A program made the translations under genes and the position numbers. Below, piece by piece: positions 9,501-18,338 of a stretch of 59,466 nucleotides of DNA. Under the pieces are notes generated by a model. It had not been told where the DNA came from. It searched no databases and was given only the letters and a program-made list of their open reading frames with translations. The first letter of the stretch is position 1. Each line of letters opens with the position of its first letter. The DNA is from a bacterium (GTDB taxonomy: Bacteria; Sysuimicrobiota; Sysuimicrobiia; Sysuimicrobiales; Segetimicrobiaceae): contig DASYZR010000110.1 of NCBI GenBank assembly GCA_035945995.1, positions 1-59,466 of the forward strand, read 5' to 3'.

Positions 9501-12500
9501 CGGCGCGGGCCGCTGCGCTTCCGTTCATCGTTCTTTGGATTGCCGCACCCGCGGTCGCACGGTGGATCAGTCGCCCTCCGAGGCGCACCGGGGTCGAGCC
9601 GCTCTCCGAGGCCAACGCTCGAGTGCTCCGGGTGATTGCGCGCCGAACGTGGCGTTTTTTCGAGGCATTCGTGACTCCCGCAGACCACGCGCTGCCTCCC
9701 GACAATTTCCAGGAGGACCCGAAGCCAGTCGTGGCTCATCGAACGTCACCGACGAACATGGGGTTGTATCTGCTGTCCACGTTGGCGGCGCGCGACCTGG
9801 GCTGGCTAGGTACGGTGGACGCCGTTGAGCGATTGGAAGCCACCCTCGAGACCATGCGCCGGCTCGAATTGTTTCGCGGGCACTTCTACAACTGGTACGA
9901 CACGGGCGAACTTCGTCCGCTCGATCCAAAGTATGTTTCCTCAGTGGACAGCGGCAACCTGGCCGGACATCTGCTCGCCCTCGGGAACGGTTGCCGGGAA
10001 CTGATCCAGCACTCCTTTCTGGGACAGCGTGCGTTCGCCGGTGTACTCGATACGATTGCGCTCTTGCGCGAAGCGCTCAGCGAGATCGCAGAGACGCCAC
10101 GCACGCATATCGTCACCCGGAAGCAGCTCAGCAATGCCATCGAGGCACTGGTCACCTCGCTGCAGCCGGCGCCGGTGACTCCCGTCGAGTGGGCGGCGCG
10201 TTTCGTCGAGCTAAGGACCCGGGCTCACACCATCGCCGACATTGCGCACGCCCTCGCCCAGGAACGCGGAGACGCTTCCGACTCCGAGTTGTGCGCGTGG
10301 GCGGATGCCGTCACGGCATGCGTTGAGAGCCACGCGCGGGACGCGGCGATGTTTGTTCCGTGGATCCGGCTGGATTCGGGCAGGAGTACGGCGACGGCCG
10401 AGCGGGCTCTGGGGCGGTCGCCGGAGTGGGTATCGTTCGAGTCGCTGTTTCACCCGCTCCCTGCGCTCGCGGACATTCCGGAGCGATTCGACGAGGCACT
10501 GCGTGAGCTTGCCGCATTCCGCGCAGACTTGCTCGGCCAATCATCCGCGACCACCGACACCTTGGCGTATGTCGATGCCCTGGCGCAAGCCATCCGGCGT
10601 TCAGCGGACGATGCCGCCGCGCTCGTTCGCCGCCTTACCGCGATCATACGGCGGGCCGAGGCTATGTTCCGGGAGATGGATTTCGGCTTTCTGTTTGATC
10701 ATACGCGCCGGCTTGTGTCCATCGGGTATCGTGTCACGGACGGCGCCTTGGACGCCAACTGTTACGATCTGCTCGCTTCCGAGGCGCGCCTCACGAGCTT
10801 CATCGCCATCGCCAAAGGCGATATCTCGCCATCACACTGGTTTCGTCTCGGCCGACCGCTGACGCCGGTGGACCACGGGTCCGCCCTCATGTCGTGGTCA
10901 GGCTCCATGTTCGAGTATCTCATGCCGGTGCTCGTAATGGCGTCGCCGAGCGGCAGCTTGCTGAGCCAGACGTACGAACTGGTGGTGCGGCGGCAAATTG
11001 CCTACGGTGCAGAGCGCCACGTGCCCTGGGGAATCTCGGAGTCGGCGTACAACGCGAGGGACTTGAACCTCGCGTACCAATATACGAGCTTTGGCGTGCC
11101 GGAATTAGGGCTCAAGCGCGGACTCAGTGAGGATCTTGTGATCGCGCCATACGCAACCGCACTCGCGGCCATGATCGACCCTGGCAAGGCGATGCAGAAC
11201 TTTGCGCACCTTGCCACGGTCGGCGGAACGGGGACGTACGGATTTTATGAAGCGCTCGATTACACGAGGGCGCGGGTGCCCGAAGGTGAACATGTCGCGA
11301 TCGTGCGCGCATACCTGGCACACCATCAGGGCATGTCGGTGGTCGCGCTCGCCAACGTGCTCAACGATGGGGCCATGCGCACCCGATTCCACGCAGATCC
11401 GATCGTGCAGGCGACCGAGCTGCTATTGCAGGAGCGTACGCCGCGCGACGTGCTGGTCGCCCAGCCTCGTGCGGAAGAAGTCTCCGCGGCGGCGCGTATT
11501 GGGGAGCACGTTTCGCCAGTAGTGCGCCGATTCACTACCCCGTACGACGCAGTGCCCCGGACACATCTCCTTTCGAACGGACGCTACCGAGTGATGGTAA
11601 CGACGGCGGGCTCGGGGTGGAGTCGCTGGCGCGATCTCGCGATCACGCGTTGGCGCGAAGACGTGACGCGGGACTGCTGGGGTACCTACATGTTTCTTCA
11701 CGATGCGCAGACAGGTCAGTCTTGGTCGGCGGGCTACCAACCCAGCGGTGTCGCTCCAGATGCCTACGAAGCCCGGTTCACCGAAGACCGTGCCGAAATC
11801 ACTCGGCGGGATGGTGCACTGACTACCACGCTCGAGGTGGTTGTGTCGGACGAGGACGATGCCGAGCTGCGCCGCGTATCGATCACCAATCTCGGTGTAC
11901 GCACACGCGAAGTTCAAATTACGTCATATGCGGAGCTTTCGCTGGCGCCACAGGCCGCTGATGTGGCGCACCCCGCGTTTTCTAATTTGTTTGTGGAGAC
12001 GGAGTTCGTATCGGCTGGGGACGCGCTTCTCGCGACGCGCCGTCGGCAAACCGATAAAGAGGCCGCGGTCTGGGTTGCGCATGTCGCGGTGGTGGACGGT
12101 GACTCCGTTGGGGAGCTGCAATGCGAGACGGATCGCGTCAGGTTCCTCGGACGCGGGCATCATGTGCGCGCGCCCGTCTCCATTATCGACGGGCGGCCTT
12201 TGTCGAACACCGCCGGTGCCGTCCTCGACCCTGTGATGAGCCTGCGGCGGACGGTGCGTATCCGGCCGGGCATGACCGCGCGCGTTGTGTTCTCCACGAT
12301 TGTCGCGCCGGCTCGCGACCAGGTGCTGGCCCTGGCGGACAAGTACCGGGATGCGGGCACGTTCGAACGCACGCTGACGTTGGCCTGGACGCAGGCGCAA
12401 GTGCAACTGAATCATCTGGGGATCACGCCTGACGAAGCGCACTTGTTCCAGAGGCTGGCCAATGCCATCCTGTACTCGGATCCTGCTTTGCGACCGTCTT

Positions 12501-15397
12501 CGGAGGTGCTGAGCCGCGGTGCGCTCGAGCTTTCTGCACTTTGGTCGCACGGGATTTCGGGTGATCTGCCCATCGTGCTGGTTCGCATCGACGAGGCGGA
12601 AGATGTCGGAATCATCAGGCAGTTGCTGCGGGCGCATGAGTACTGGCGTCTGAAGCGATTGTCCGTTGACTTGGTCATTCTCAATGAGAGACCGCCGTCG
12701 TATGAACAGGAGCTGCAGGGGGTCTTGGATGGGCTGGTGCGCGCACGGCGGCAGCGCATGGCGTTGGACCCGAGCGACATTCACGGGGACATTTTTCTCC
12801 TGCGGGGAGACCTGCTGACGGCGCAGGAACGCACGCTGTTGCAGACGGCGGCTCGCGCGGTGCTGCTCAGCCGGCAGGGCTCATTGGCTGAGCAAGTGCT
12901 CCGGTCTCAGCGCGCCGACGCAGCGGCGCGACCCGTTTCGCGGCCGCGTCGCCCGGGAAACAGGGCGGACGTAGCGCTGAATGCCCCCGAGCTCGAGCTC
13001 TTCAACGGCCTCGGCGGCTTCGCGGACGGTGGCCGAGAGTATGTGATCATGCTCGGGGAAGGCCTGCGCACGCCTGCCCCGTGGGTCAATGTGATTGCAA
13101 ACTCCGCGTTCGGGTTTCTCGTTTCGGAGTCCGGCTCTGGCTACACGTGGTCGCTCAATAGCCATGAGAATCAACTTACTCCCTGGTCGAATGACCCGGT
13201 GACGGATCCGCCCGGTGAAGCGCTTTACATTCGCGATGAGGAAACTGGCGAAGTCTGGACCCCGACGCCGCTGCCGGTTCGGGATGAATCGTCGCCGTAT
13301 GTGGCGCGGCACGGCCAAGGCTACAGCCGGTTCCAGCATGGCTCGCGCGGGATTCTGACGGATTTGCTGCAGTACGTGCCGGTGCAAGACCCGATCAAGA
13401 TCTCCCGTCTCGTCCTGCAGAATCATTCGGCGCGTTCCCGTCGCCTCTCCGTGACCGGATACGCGGAATGGGTACTCGGGAATTCGCGCAGTTCGACCGC
13501 TCCGTACATTGTCACCGAACTCGACGCGCAAACGGGCGCGCTGCTTGCGCGAAGGGCGTGGAGCGGCGAGTTCGGCGGACGCATAGCGTTTGCCGATCTC
13601 GGAGGGCGCCAGAGTTCCTGGTCGGGCGATCGCACCGCGTTTCTGGGTCGGAATGGCGTGCCTGAGCGGCCTGCAGCACTTGAGCGAGGTGGACCGCTTT
13701 CCGGAAGGGTGGGCGCGGGTCTCGATCCGTGCGCGGCGATGCAAACGCAGCTTGAATTGCGTCCCGGCGAGCGCGCTGAAATCGTGTTCTTCCTAGGTCA
13801 GGGGGAGAGCCGGGAAGAGGCGCGGGAGTTGATCAATCGCTATCGCGCCGCAAACCTCGACGGGGTCTTGCGAGACGTCACCCGGCGATGGGACGGCGTG
13901 CTCGGTACCGTCCAGATCGCCACCCCCGAGCGGGCAATGGACGTCCTCGTGAACCGCTGGTTACTCTACCAGACGCTTTCCTGTCGGGTCTGGGCCCGCG
14001 CCGCATTCTATCAAGCGAGTGGAGCGTATGGCTTCCGTGATCAGCTCCAGGATGTGATGGCGCTTGCCGTGGCTACACGCGATGTTGCTCATCAACACCT
14101 CTTGCGTGCCGCCGCGCGCCAGTTCACGCAAGGCGATGTTCAACACTGGTGGCACCCGCCGTCGGGACGCGGAGTGCGCACGCGCATTTCGGACGACTTG
14201 CTATGGCTTCCATACGCCGTCTTCCAATTCATCGAGGTGGCGGGCGATAACGGCGTGCTCGACGAAGTCGTACCGTTCCTGGAAGGCGAAGCGCTCGCTC
14301 AGGGACAGAACGAATCTTACTTCCAACCGCGGATCTCGGAAACCACCGGTACACTCTTTGAACACTGCGCGCGTGCGCTCGATCGGAGCCTCGCGGTGGG
14401 AAGTCATGGGCTCCCGCTGATTGGGACGGGAGATTGGAACGACAGCTTGAACCGCGTCGGGCCGCAAGGCAAGGGAGAGAGCGTGTGGCTGGGGTGGTTC
14501 CTGCATACGATTCTCTGGGAGTTTGCCAAGATCGCGGATGCGCGGGGCGAGCACCAGCGCGCGGAGACCTGGCGGCTGCACGTCAGCGCGCTGAAGGCCG
14601 CGCTCGAGCGGCACGGATGGGACGGCGAGTGGTACCGCCGCGCGTATTTTGACGACGGCACACCGCTCGGCTCTGCCACAAACACGGAGTGTCGGATTGA
14701 CTCCATTGCTCAATCCTGGGGCGTCATCAGTGGTGCTGCCGAGCCGGGCCGTGGACCGCGCGCGATGGCCGCGGTTGACCAGATCCTCGTGCGGCGGCCG
14801 GAGGGGCTTGTGCTGTTGCTCACGCCGCCCTTTGACCGGACGGCGCACGACCCGGGCTACATCAGCGGGTATGTGCCCGGCATCCGCGAAAACGGCGGGC
14901 AATACACGCACGCTGCCGTGTGGACCGTGCTGGCCTTTGCGGCACTGGGCGACGGAGACAAGGCGGCTGAGTTGTTCGGCATGCTGAACCCGATTAATCG
15001 CGGCGTCTCGCGAGCGACCGTGCAGCGGTACAAAGTGGAGCCCTACGTGGCGGCCGCCGATGTGTATTCCGAACCCCCGCACGTGGGGCGCGGCGGCTGG
15101 ACCTGGTATACCGGATCAGCCGGATGGCTCTATCGCGCGGCGATCGAGTGGATGCTGGGTTTTCGCGTGCGCGGAACAACGTTCTCAATCGATCCTTGCA
15201 TCCCGCGAATCTGGCCCCGGTACTCCGTCCGTTTTCGGTATCATTCGGCAATCTACAACGTCCAGGTGGAAAACCCGTCCAGCGTTTGCCGAGGTGTTAT
15301 TCTGGCTGAACTGGATGGCGAGCGCCTGGTGGGTTCTGCAACCATACCGCTTGCCAACGATGGCGCGGAACATCAAGTCCGCATTGTGTTGGGATAA
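6599..15397 (+). CDS. ndvB: cyclic beta-1,2-glucan synthase (NdvB/ChvB type)
   Basis: The 2932-aa protein, close to the 2800-2900 aa of the family, is an inner-membrane enzyme that initiates, elongates, trims and cyclises beta-1,2-glucan from UDP-glucose. Membrane segments lie at about residues 408-465, 820-860 and 945-990. The GT84 glycosyltransferase region (about 480-800) shows RYVITLDADTRLPRGAARRL, FGEGSYTGKGIYDVDAF, LLSHDLFEGIFAR and HRWARGDWQLLPW. A glycoamylase-like region follows (WGISESAYN about 1477, HHQGMSVVALAN about 1574). The C-terminal half is a GH94 phosphorylase unit with two beta-sandwiches (about 1660 and 2130) and an alpha/alpha barrel from about 2440 carrying GTGDWNDSLNRVG (about 2610), whose Asp is the family's general acid. 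It is uninterrupted. No exporter gene (ndvA) is next to it; the neighbours are mobile-element and ABC relics. Confidence 0.95.
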   Translation: MNTDQPSAFTLDDLEEPIRAELFSLERLEQHAESLAAAQTVTNDVNQGRPLTPRVAENGRVLLESYRVIAPAIREEYAIVPAAEWLVDNFHIVGQQLREIEDDLPTGYYRKLPKLASGYLHGYPRVFGLAWAYVAHTDSRFDPDTLRRFVTAYQRVQPLTIGELWAVAISLRVVLVENLRRLAERIVRNRTARQDVDMLVDSVLGANGHAPISAEAALRRFEGTPLGTTFIVQLVQRLRDLGPKMDVVQRWLDQRVAARGTTADEIVRTGHQAQAAMNVTVRNIITSMRLMTDFDWSEFFESVSLADEMLRNETNFAEMDFATRDSYRHAIEDLSRGSHHSEIEVVRRVVGRIKQALPEPPGDGPPREDRRADAGYYLIAEGRPAFERELGYRLAWQGRLLRLYLRSAVPGYLGTIALVAALIVLLPLLHERDAGVAAWGLVLLGLLAVVPASDLAIALINRAVTHSLRPQVLPRLELRNGVTQELRTMVVVPTLLTTQHQVEQSVERLEVHYLANPDDELRFALLTDWLDAPTESLSGDDELLAVAVDGVVKLNKLYGPTSDGGERFLLFHRKRVWNEAEGTWMGWERKRGKLRELNRVLRGGANTTFLPIGGRPVQAPSGVRYVITLDADTRLPRGAARRLVGTMAHPLNQPSISARAGRVIEGYGIVQPRITPSLPVDHEGSLFQIIFSGPRGMDPYASAVSDVYQDLFGEGSYTGKGIYDVDAFETALAGKMPDNALLSHDLFEGIFARVALASDIELFDEFPSHYEVAAARQHRWARGDWQLLPWVFGRGRAASGERRVAIPAIGRWKMVDNLRRSLSAPAAFFTLVTAWLLPSAAAWVWTTFILTTVAIPALLASLIGFTPPHRGISKRAYFRAALTDLSVGASQIGITVTLLASQTWLMLDAILRTVARMFVTHRRLLEWVTATQTKSGGDLTLSGVYTRMAGGVVLAVAVLAMVAVERHPARAAALPFIVLWIAAPAVARWISRPPRRTGVEPLSEANARVLRVIARRTWRFFEAFVTPADHALPPDNFQEDPKPVVAHRTSPTNMGLYLLSTLAARDLGWLGTVDAVERLEATLETMRRLELFRGHFYNWYDTGELRPLDPKYVSSVDSGNLAGHLLALGNGCRELIQHSFLGQRAFAGVLDTIALLREALSEIAETPRTHIVTRKQLSNAIEALVTSLQPAPVTPVEWAARFVELRTRAHTIADIAHALAQERGDASDSELCAWADAVTACVESHARDAAMFVPWIRLDSGRSTATAERALGRSPEWVSFESLFHPLPALADIPERFDEALRELAAFRADLLGQSSATTDTLAYVDALAQAIRRSADDAAALVRRLTAIIRRAEAMFREMDFGFLFDHTRRLVSIGYRVTDGALDANCYDLLASEARLTSFIAIAKGDISPSHWFRLGRPLTPVDHGSALMSWSGSMFEYLMPVLVMASPSGSLLSQTYELVVRRQIAYGAERHVPWGISESAYNARDLNLAYQYTSFGVPELGLKRGLSEDLVIAPYATALAAMIDPGKAMQNFAHLATVGGTGTYGFYEALDYTRARVPEGEHVAIVRAYLAHHQGMSVVALANVLNDGAMRTRFHADPIVQATELLLQERTPRDVLVAQPRAEEVSAAARIGEHVSPVVRRFTTPYDAVPRTHLLSNGRYRVMVTTAGSGWSRWRDLAITRWREDVTRDCWGTYMFLHDAQTGQSWSAGYQPSGVAPDAYEARFTEDRAEITRRDGALTTTLEVVVSDEDDAELRRVSITNLGVRTREVQITSYAELSLAPQAADVAHPAFSNLFVETEFVSAGDALLATRRRQTDKEAAVWVAHVAVVDGDSVGELQCETDRVRFLGRGHHVRAPVSIIDGRPLSNTAGAVLDPVMSLRRTVRIRPGMTARVVFSTIVAPARDQVLALADKYRDAGTFERTLTLAWTQAQVQLNHLGITPDEAHLFQRLANAILYSDPALRPSSEVLSRGALELSALWSHGISGDLPIVLVRIDEAEDVGIIRQLLRAHEYWRLKRLSVDLVILNERPPSYEQELQGVLDGLVRARRQRMALDPSDIHGDIFLLRGDLLTAQERTLLQTAARAVLLSRQGSLAEQVLRSQRADAAARPVSRPRRPGNRADVALNAPELELFNGLGGFADGGREYVIMLGEGLRTPAPWVNVIANSAFGFLVSESGSGYTWSLNSHENQLTPWSNDPVTDPPGEALYIRDEETGEVWTPTPLPVRDESSPYVARHGQGYSRFQHGSRGILTDLLQYVPVQDPIKISRLVLQNHSARSRRLSVTGYAEWVLGNSRSSTAPYIVTELDAQTGALLARRAWSGEFGGRIAFADLGGRQSSWSGDRTAFLGRNGVPERPAALERGGPLSGRVGAGLDPCAAMQTQLELRPGERAEIVFFLGQGESREEARELINRYRAANLDGVLRDVTRRWDGVLGTVQIATPERAMDVLVNRWLLYQTLSCRVWARAAFYQASGAYGFRDQLQDVMALAVATRDVAHQHLLRAAARQFTQGDVQHWWHPPSGRGVRTRISDDLLWLPYAVFQFIEVAGDNGVLDEVVPFLEGEALAQGQNESYFQPRISETTGTLFEHCARALDRSLAVGSHGLPLIGTGDWNDSLNRVGPQGKGESVWLGWFLHTILWEFAKIADARGEHQRAETWRLHVSALKAALERHGWDGEWYRRAYFDDGTPLGSATNTECRIDSIAQSWGVISGAAEPGRGPRAMAAVDQILVRRPEGLVLLLTPPFDRTAHDPGYISGYVPGIRENGGQYTHAAVWTVLAFAALGDGDKAAELFGMLNPINRGVSRATVQRYKVEPYVAAADVYSEPPHVGRGGWTWYTGSAGWLYRAAIEWMLGFRVRGTTFSIDPCIPRIWPRYSVRFRYHSAIYNVQVENPSSVCRGVILAELDGERLVGSATIPLANDGAEHQVRIVLG

Positions 15398-15400
15398 GCG

Positions 15401-15550
15401 ATGCGTGAGCGGTTGGCACAGGAGTTGCTTGAGGAGGAGGCCACGGATTTTCTCGGACGGGATCGCTACGTCCGCCACCGCGGGGCTTACCGGAACGGCT
15501 ATGAGCCGGGCCGAGCGTGGACCGGCATCGCCCAAGACAGGCTGCGCTAA
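15401..15550 (+). mobile_element. N-terminal fragment of an IS256-family (Mutator-type) transposase
   Basis: A 49-codon frame begins 3 bp after the ndvB stop and reads LAQELLEEEATDFLGRDRYV then HRGAYRNGYEPGRAWT. This is the conserved N-terminal pattern of IS256 transposases (LL-x-E-x-x-x-FLGR-x-RY, YRNGY-x-x-R). It ends in TAA after about 50 of the usual 400 residues, with no DDE catalytic part and no visible terminal inverted repeats. It is a scar of an insertion or rearrangement. Confidence 0.75.
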
Positions 15551-15609
15551 TTCCCGATCTCGACCGGGCGCGCTATTTCGAAACCTGAGCAGACCGCGTA
15601 CCTGCGGCG

Positions 15610-15690
15610 CAAAGACGCCGCCCCCGCGAGCGCCCGAACGGCGCCGAAGCGCTTCTCGATCTGGTGCATCTGGACGAGCGGGGTGCTCAC
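15610..15690 (-). pseudogene. truncated sugar ABC transporter ATPase (RbsA/MglA-like), first 25 or so codons
   Basis: From a GTG at 15690 the minus strand reads STPLVQMHQIEKRFGAVRAL, the start of a ribose/galactose-type ABC ATPase just ahead of the Walker A motif. Similarity then stops (RRRYAVCSGFE...) and the frame ends at 15547. It follows the binding-protein gene by 46 bp, the position where the ATPase is expected. The break lies between this and the IS256 fragment, so the rest of the gene was probably lost when the element or the ndvB segment joined here. Confidence 0.7.
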
Positions 15691-15736
15691 CGGCCTTCCC
15701 TTTTGGCGTGGCGGCGGGCTCGTCACCGCATCCCCG

Positions 15737-16735
15737 TCACGGCTTCCAGCCAACCGGGCCCCGCTCGAGGGTGAAGTCCACCTGGTCCACATTCTGCTTT
15801 GTCACGACGAAGTACGGTGTGTAGAGTTGCGTGGGTACCGTCCGGCCCGACAGGATGTTGATCGCCGCCCTCACGCCCCACCTACCCATGATCTGCGCGG
15901 TCTGGACGATTGCGCCGGTGAGGAGTCCGTCCCGCAGCAGCTTCTCCGCGTCGGGCTGCAGGTCGACCGTGACGATCTTGATCTTGCCGGCCTTGCCCGC
16001 CGCGCGAATCCCCTGCGCAGCGCCGATCGCGAGGAAGTCGGCCGCGCACATTACCCCGTCGATCTGCGGAAAGGTCTGCATGAAGTCCTCCATCAGCTTG
16101 AGCCCTTGGTCCGGGGTATTCACCGAGTTCTGCTCGCCGAGGATCTTGATCGAAGTGTTGGCCCGAATATACTCCTTGAATCCCGCGGAGCGCAGCTCGA
16201 ACGGCGAGGCTCCCGCCGCCGCTTTCAACATCACGACGTTGCCCTTTCCCCCGAGGACCTGGGCCATGAGTTCGCCTTCCTTGCGCCCGAGGAACTTGTC
16301 GTCGGAGCGGATCCGGGTCGCCACATGCGGACTGTCCGTCATGACGTTGATATTGATGACCGGGATGCGGGCCGCGTAGGCCTTCTCTACTACCGGGACC
16401 GTGCCCGGACCGGACACGGCGACCAGCAGGATGGCATCCACTTTGTTCGCAATCAAGTCTTCCATCTGGGCTATCTGTCTGTCGAGGAACTGGTAACCGC
16501 CGGCGTCGTGGAGGAGAATCGAGGCGCCGAGCGCGCGGGCTTCGTCCTGAATCCCGTAAGCCATGCCGATGAAGTGCGGGTTGGCGAGTTGAGTGATAAG
16601 CACGCCGAGCCGGTAGGCCTTGGCCGGTTTGGGCGGGCGCGCGTATGGCGCGTCGAGCGATGGGGCCGCCCATCCGAGGCCGGCGATTCCGAACACCAGC
16701 ACGACAAGTCCCGCCAGGACCCTCAGGTGTCGCAT
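15737..16735 (-). CDS. sugar ABC transporter substrate-binding protein (RbsB type)
   Basis: The 332-aa protein starts with a signal peptide (MRHLRVLAGLVVLVFGIAGL, cleavage near GWAA-PS). Two-lobed periplasmic-binding features of the ribose/galactose class follow: YRLGVLITQLANPHFIGMAY, the DAILLVAVSG segment, PVININV, FKEYIRANTSIKILGEQNSV and a DGVMCAADFLAIGAAQGIRA segment. It would deliver a monosaccharide or polyol to the permease encoded just upstream. The ATPase of the system is only a stump, so the cassette works only if another ATPase substitutes. Confidence 0.9.
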   Translation of the reverse strand: MRHLRVLAGLVVLVFGIAGLGWAAPSLDAPYARPPKPAKAYRLGVLITQLANPHFIGMAYGIQDEARALGASILLHDAGGYQFLDRQIAQMEDLIANKVDAILLVAVSGPGTVPVVEKAYAARIPVININVMTDSPHVATRIRSDDKFLGRKEGELMAQVLGGKGNVVMLKAAAGASPFELRSAGFKEYIRANTSIKILGEQNSVNTPDQGLKLMEDFMQTFPQIDGVMCAADFLAIGAAQGIRAAGKAGKIKIVTVDLQPDAEKLLRDGLLTGAIVQTAQIMGRWGVRAAINILSGRTVPTQLYTPYFVVTKQNVDQVDFTLERGPVGWKP

Positions 16736-16769
16736 ACCGGTGATCCTCCCTTCTCCTCCATGATGGAGC

Positions 16770-17768
16770 TCATGCGCGGCGCTCGCGGACGAAATCGGTG
16801 CCGACGGCGAGCACGATGATCAGCCCGATCAGGATCATCTGGATGAACGAGGACACATTCAGGAGGTTGAGCCCGTTTCCCAGGATCGCAATGATGAGCA
16901 CGCCGAGGAACGTCTGTACGACGCTTCCCTCTCCCCCGCCAAGCCGCGTCCCCCCGATCACCACCGCGGCAATCGCATACAGCTCCTGACTCTCGCCGAT
17001 GGTCGGTTGACCGGAGAACGTTCGAGCGGTGAGGATCAGGCCGGCACAGGCCGCAAGAAAGCCCGACAGCGCGTAAGCCATTCCCTTATGCCACGCCACC
17101 GGGACCCCGCTGAGCCGCGACGCCTCCTCGTTCCCGCCGATGGCCAGCGTGTTGAAGCCAAACGGCGTTTCGGTAAACACGATGTGGGCGACGAGAAAGG
17201 CGGCAATCGCGACGGCGGCCGGGACCGGCACGGGGCCCAGGGTCCCGGACCCCAGCCAGAGCAACGGGGTTGGGAGACCTGAGATCGGCTGGCCACCGCT
17301 GATTGTAAACGCGGACCCGCGGGCGATCGACAGCGCCCCGAGCGTTACGATGAAGGGTGGGATTGGCGTGCGCGCGACGAGCATCCCGTTCACAGTCCCT
17401 ACGCCGGTGCCCAGGGCGAGACCGGCCAGCATCCCTGGCAGGAAGCCCCATGCCAGCATCGCCAGCGCTGTGCACACACTGATGAGAGCCATGAGCGCGC
17501 CCACCGATAGGTCGATGCCGCCGTTGATGATGACAAAAGTCTGCCCGATGCTAATGAGCGCGAGCGGGGAGTACTGGCGGGCGACGTTACTCAGATTCGT
17601 CACCGTCAGGAAGTTGTGGTTGACGAGCGAGAACACGGCACCGAGCACGAGCAATACCACAGGCAGGCCTATCCGCCTCCACGGTACCTCCGGCCGGGCG
17701 GGCCGGGTCGCGTCAATGGTGCGGGCCCCTTCGACCGCATCCGCGGGCAGCGCCGACGTTCTGCTCAT
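16770..17768 (-). CDS. sugar ABC transporter permease (RbsC type)
   Basis: The start chosen gives 332 aa, matching the family, with about eight or more membrane segments. The conserved permease region NGGIDLSVGALMALISV, the VARTPIPPFIVTLGALSIA segment and IAAVVIGGTRLGGGEGSVVQ are typical of the ribose-type permease family (BPD_transp_2). The gene is 34 bp upstream of the binding-protein gene in the same direction. An upstream in-frame ATG at 17873 would add 35 poorly conserved residues; it has GGAGGGG placed too close to the start, so 17768 is preferred. Confidence 0.9.
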   Translation of the reverse strand: MSRTSALPADAVEGARTIDATRPARPEVPWRRIGLPVVLLVLGAVFSLVNHNFLTVTNLSNVARQYSPLALISIGQTFVIINGGIDLSVGALMALISVCTALAMLAWGFLPGMLAGLALGTGVGTVNGMLVARTPIPPFIVTLGALSIARGSAFTISGGQPISGLPTPLLWLGSGTLGPVPVPAAVAIAAFLVAHIVFTETPFGFNTLAIGGNEEASRLSGVPVAWHKGMAYALSGFLAACAGLILTARTFSGQPTIGESQELYAIAAVVIGGTRLGGGEGSVVQTFLGVLIIAILGNGLNLLNVSSFIQMILIGLIIVLAVGTDFVRERRA

Positions 17769-17989
17769 TCCGTGTCGGCCCCCACGAGCGCCGCAGCCAT
17801 GCGCACTGAAGTTTCCGCCTGTGATTGACGTCAGGACAAAACGGGATTCGAGTGTTCGTCGTCGGCTTGTCATCCCCTCCGTTCCTTGCTCGAGGATCTT
17901 CGCGAATGGTGTCCCCCCGAAGCATGCGCCTCGGCCGTGTGATCGCTACCTGCTCGTGAGAGTGCGCAGCAGTGCCCTTCACGATCCCG

Positions 17990-18313
17990 ACCGCGAGTGC
18001 GCACAGCCTGCGGGGTGCCGTCCACGATCCGCACCATGTGCTCCAGATCCGCGGTGACGGCGGTGCCGGCGCCGACGACCGTCAAGATCGCGGCCAGGCA
18101 ATTGACCGCGCTCGCCCGGGCGGCTTCCCGGCCACGCGCAACATCCGCATCGGTGGCCAGCGCGCCTTAACAGTCACGACCTCCCATGCCAGACACCTGG
18201 CCGGCAAGGCAGAGTAGAGTCCCCACGCGCTCCGCGGGAACGTCGTTGGCGACGGGCTTCGGCGGCGGCGGGACCGTCACGCCAAGCTCGCGTAGTCGAT
18301 CGTCAATCCGACC
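17990..18313 (-). pseudogene. ridA-family (YjgF) pseudogene with in-frame stop
   Basis: One minus-strand frame reads IDDRLRELGVTVPPPPKPVA and NDVPAERVGTLLCLAGQVSG, the N-terminal half of RidA-like proteins of the YjgF type. It hits TAA at 18169-18167 and continues in the same frame with DADVARGREAARASAVNCLA, AILTVVG and DLEHMVRIV, the second half. After that the similarity fades, so the C-terminal substrate-site region is missing. RidA-like enzymes hydrolyse reactive enamine/imine intermediates. It lies directly downstream of the peptide-permease operon. Confidence 0.75.
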
Positions 18314-18338
18314 CAGGCAGCCTCTCTCCCCTTTCTGG

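Noticed and set aside
16009-17000. Long plus-strand frames over the sugar-ABC genes
   Set aside because: They are antisense to signal-peptide-bearing and membrane proteins with clear family motifs.
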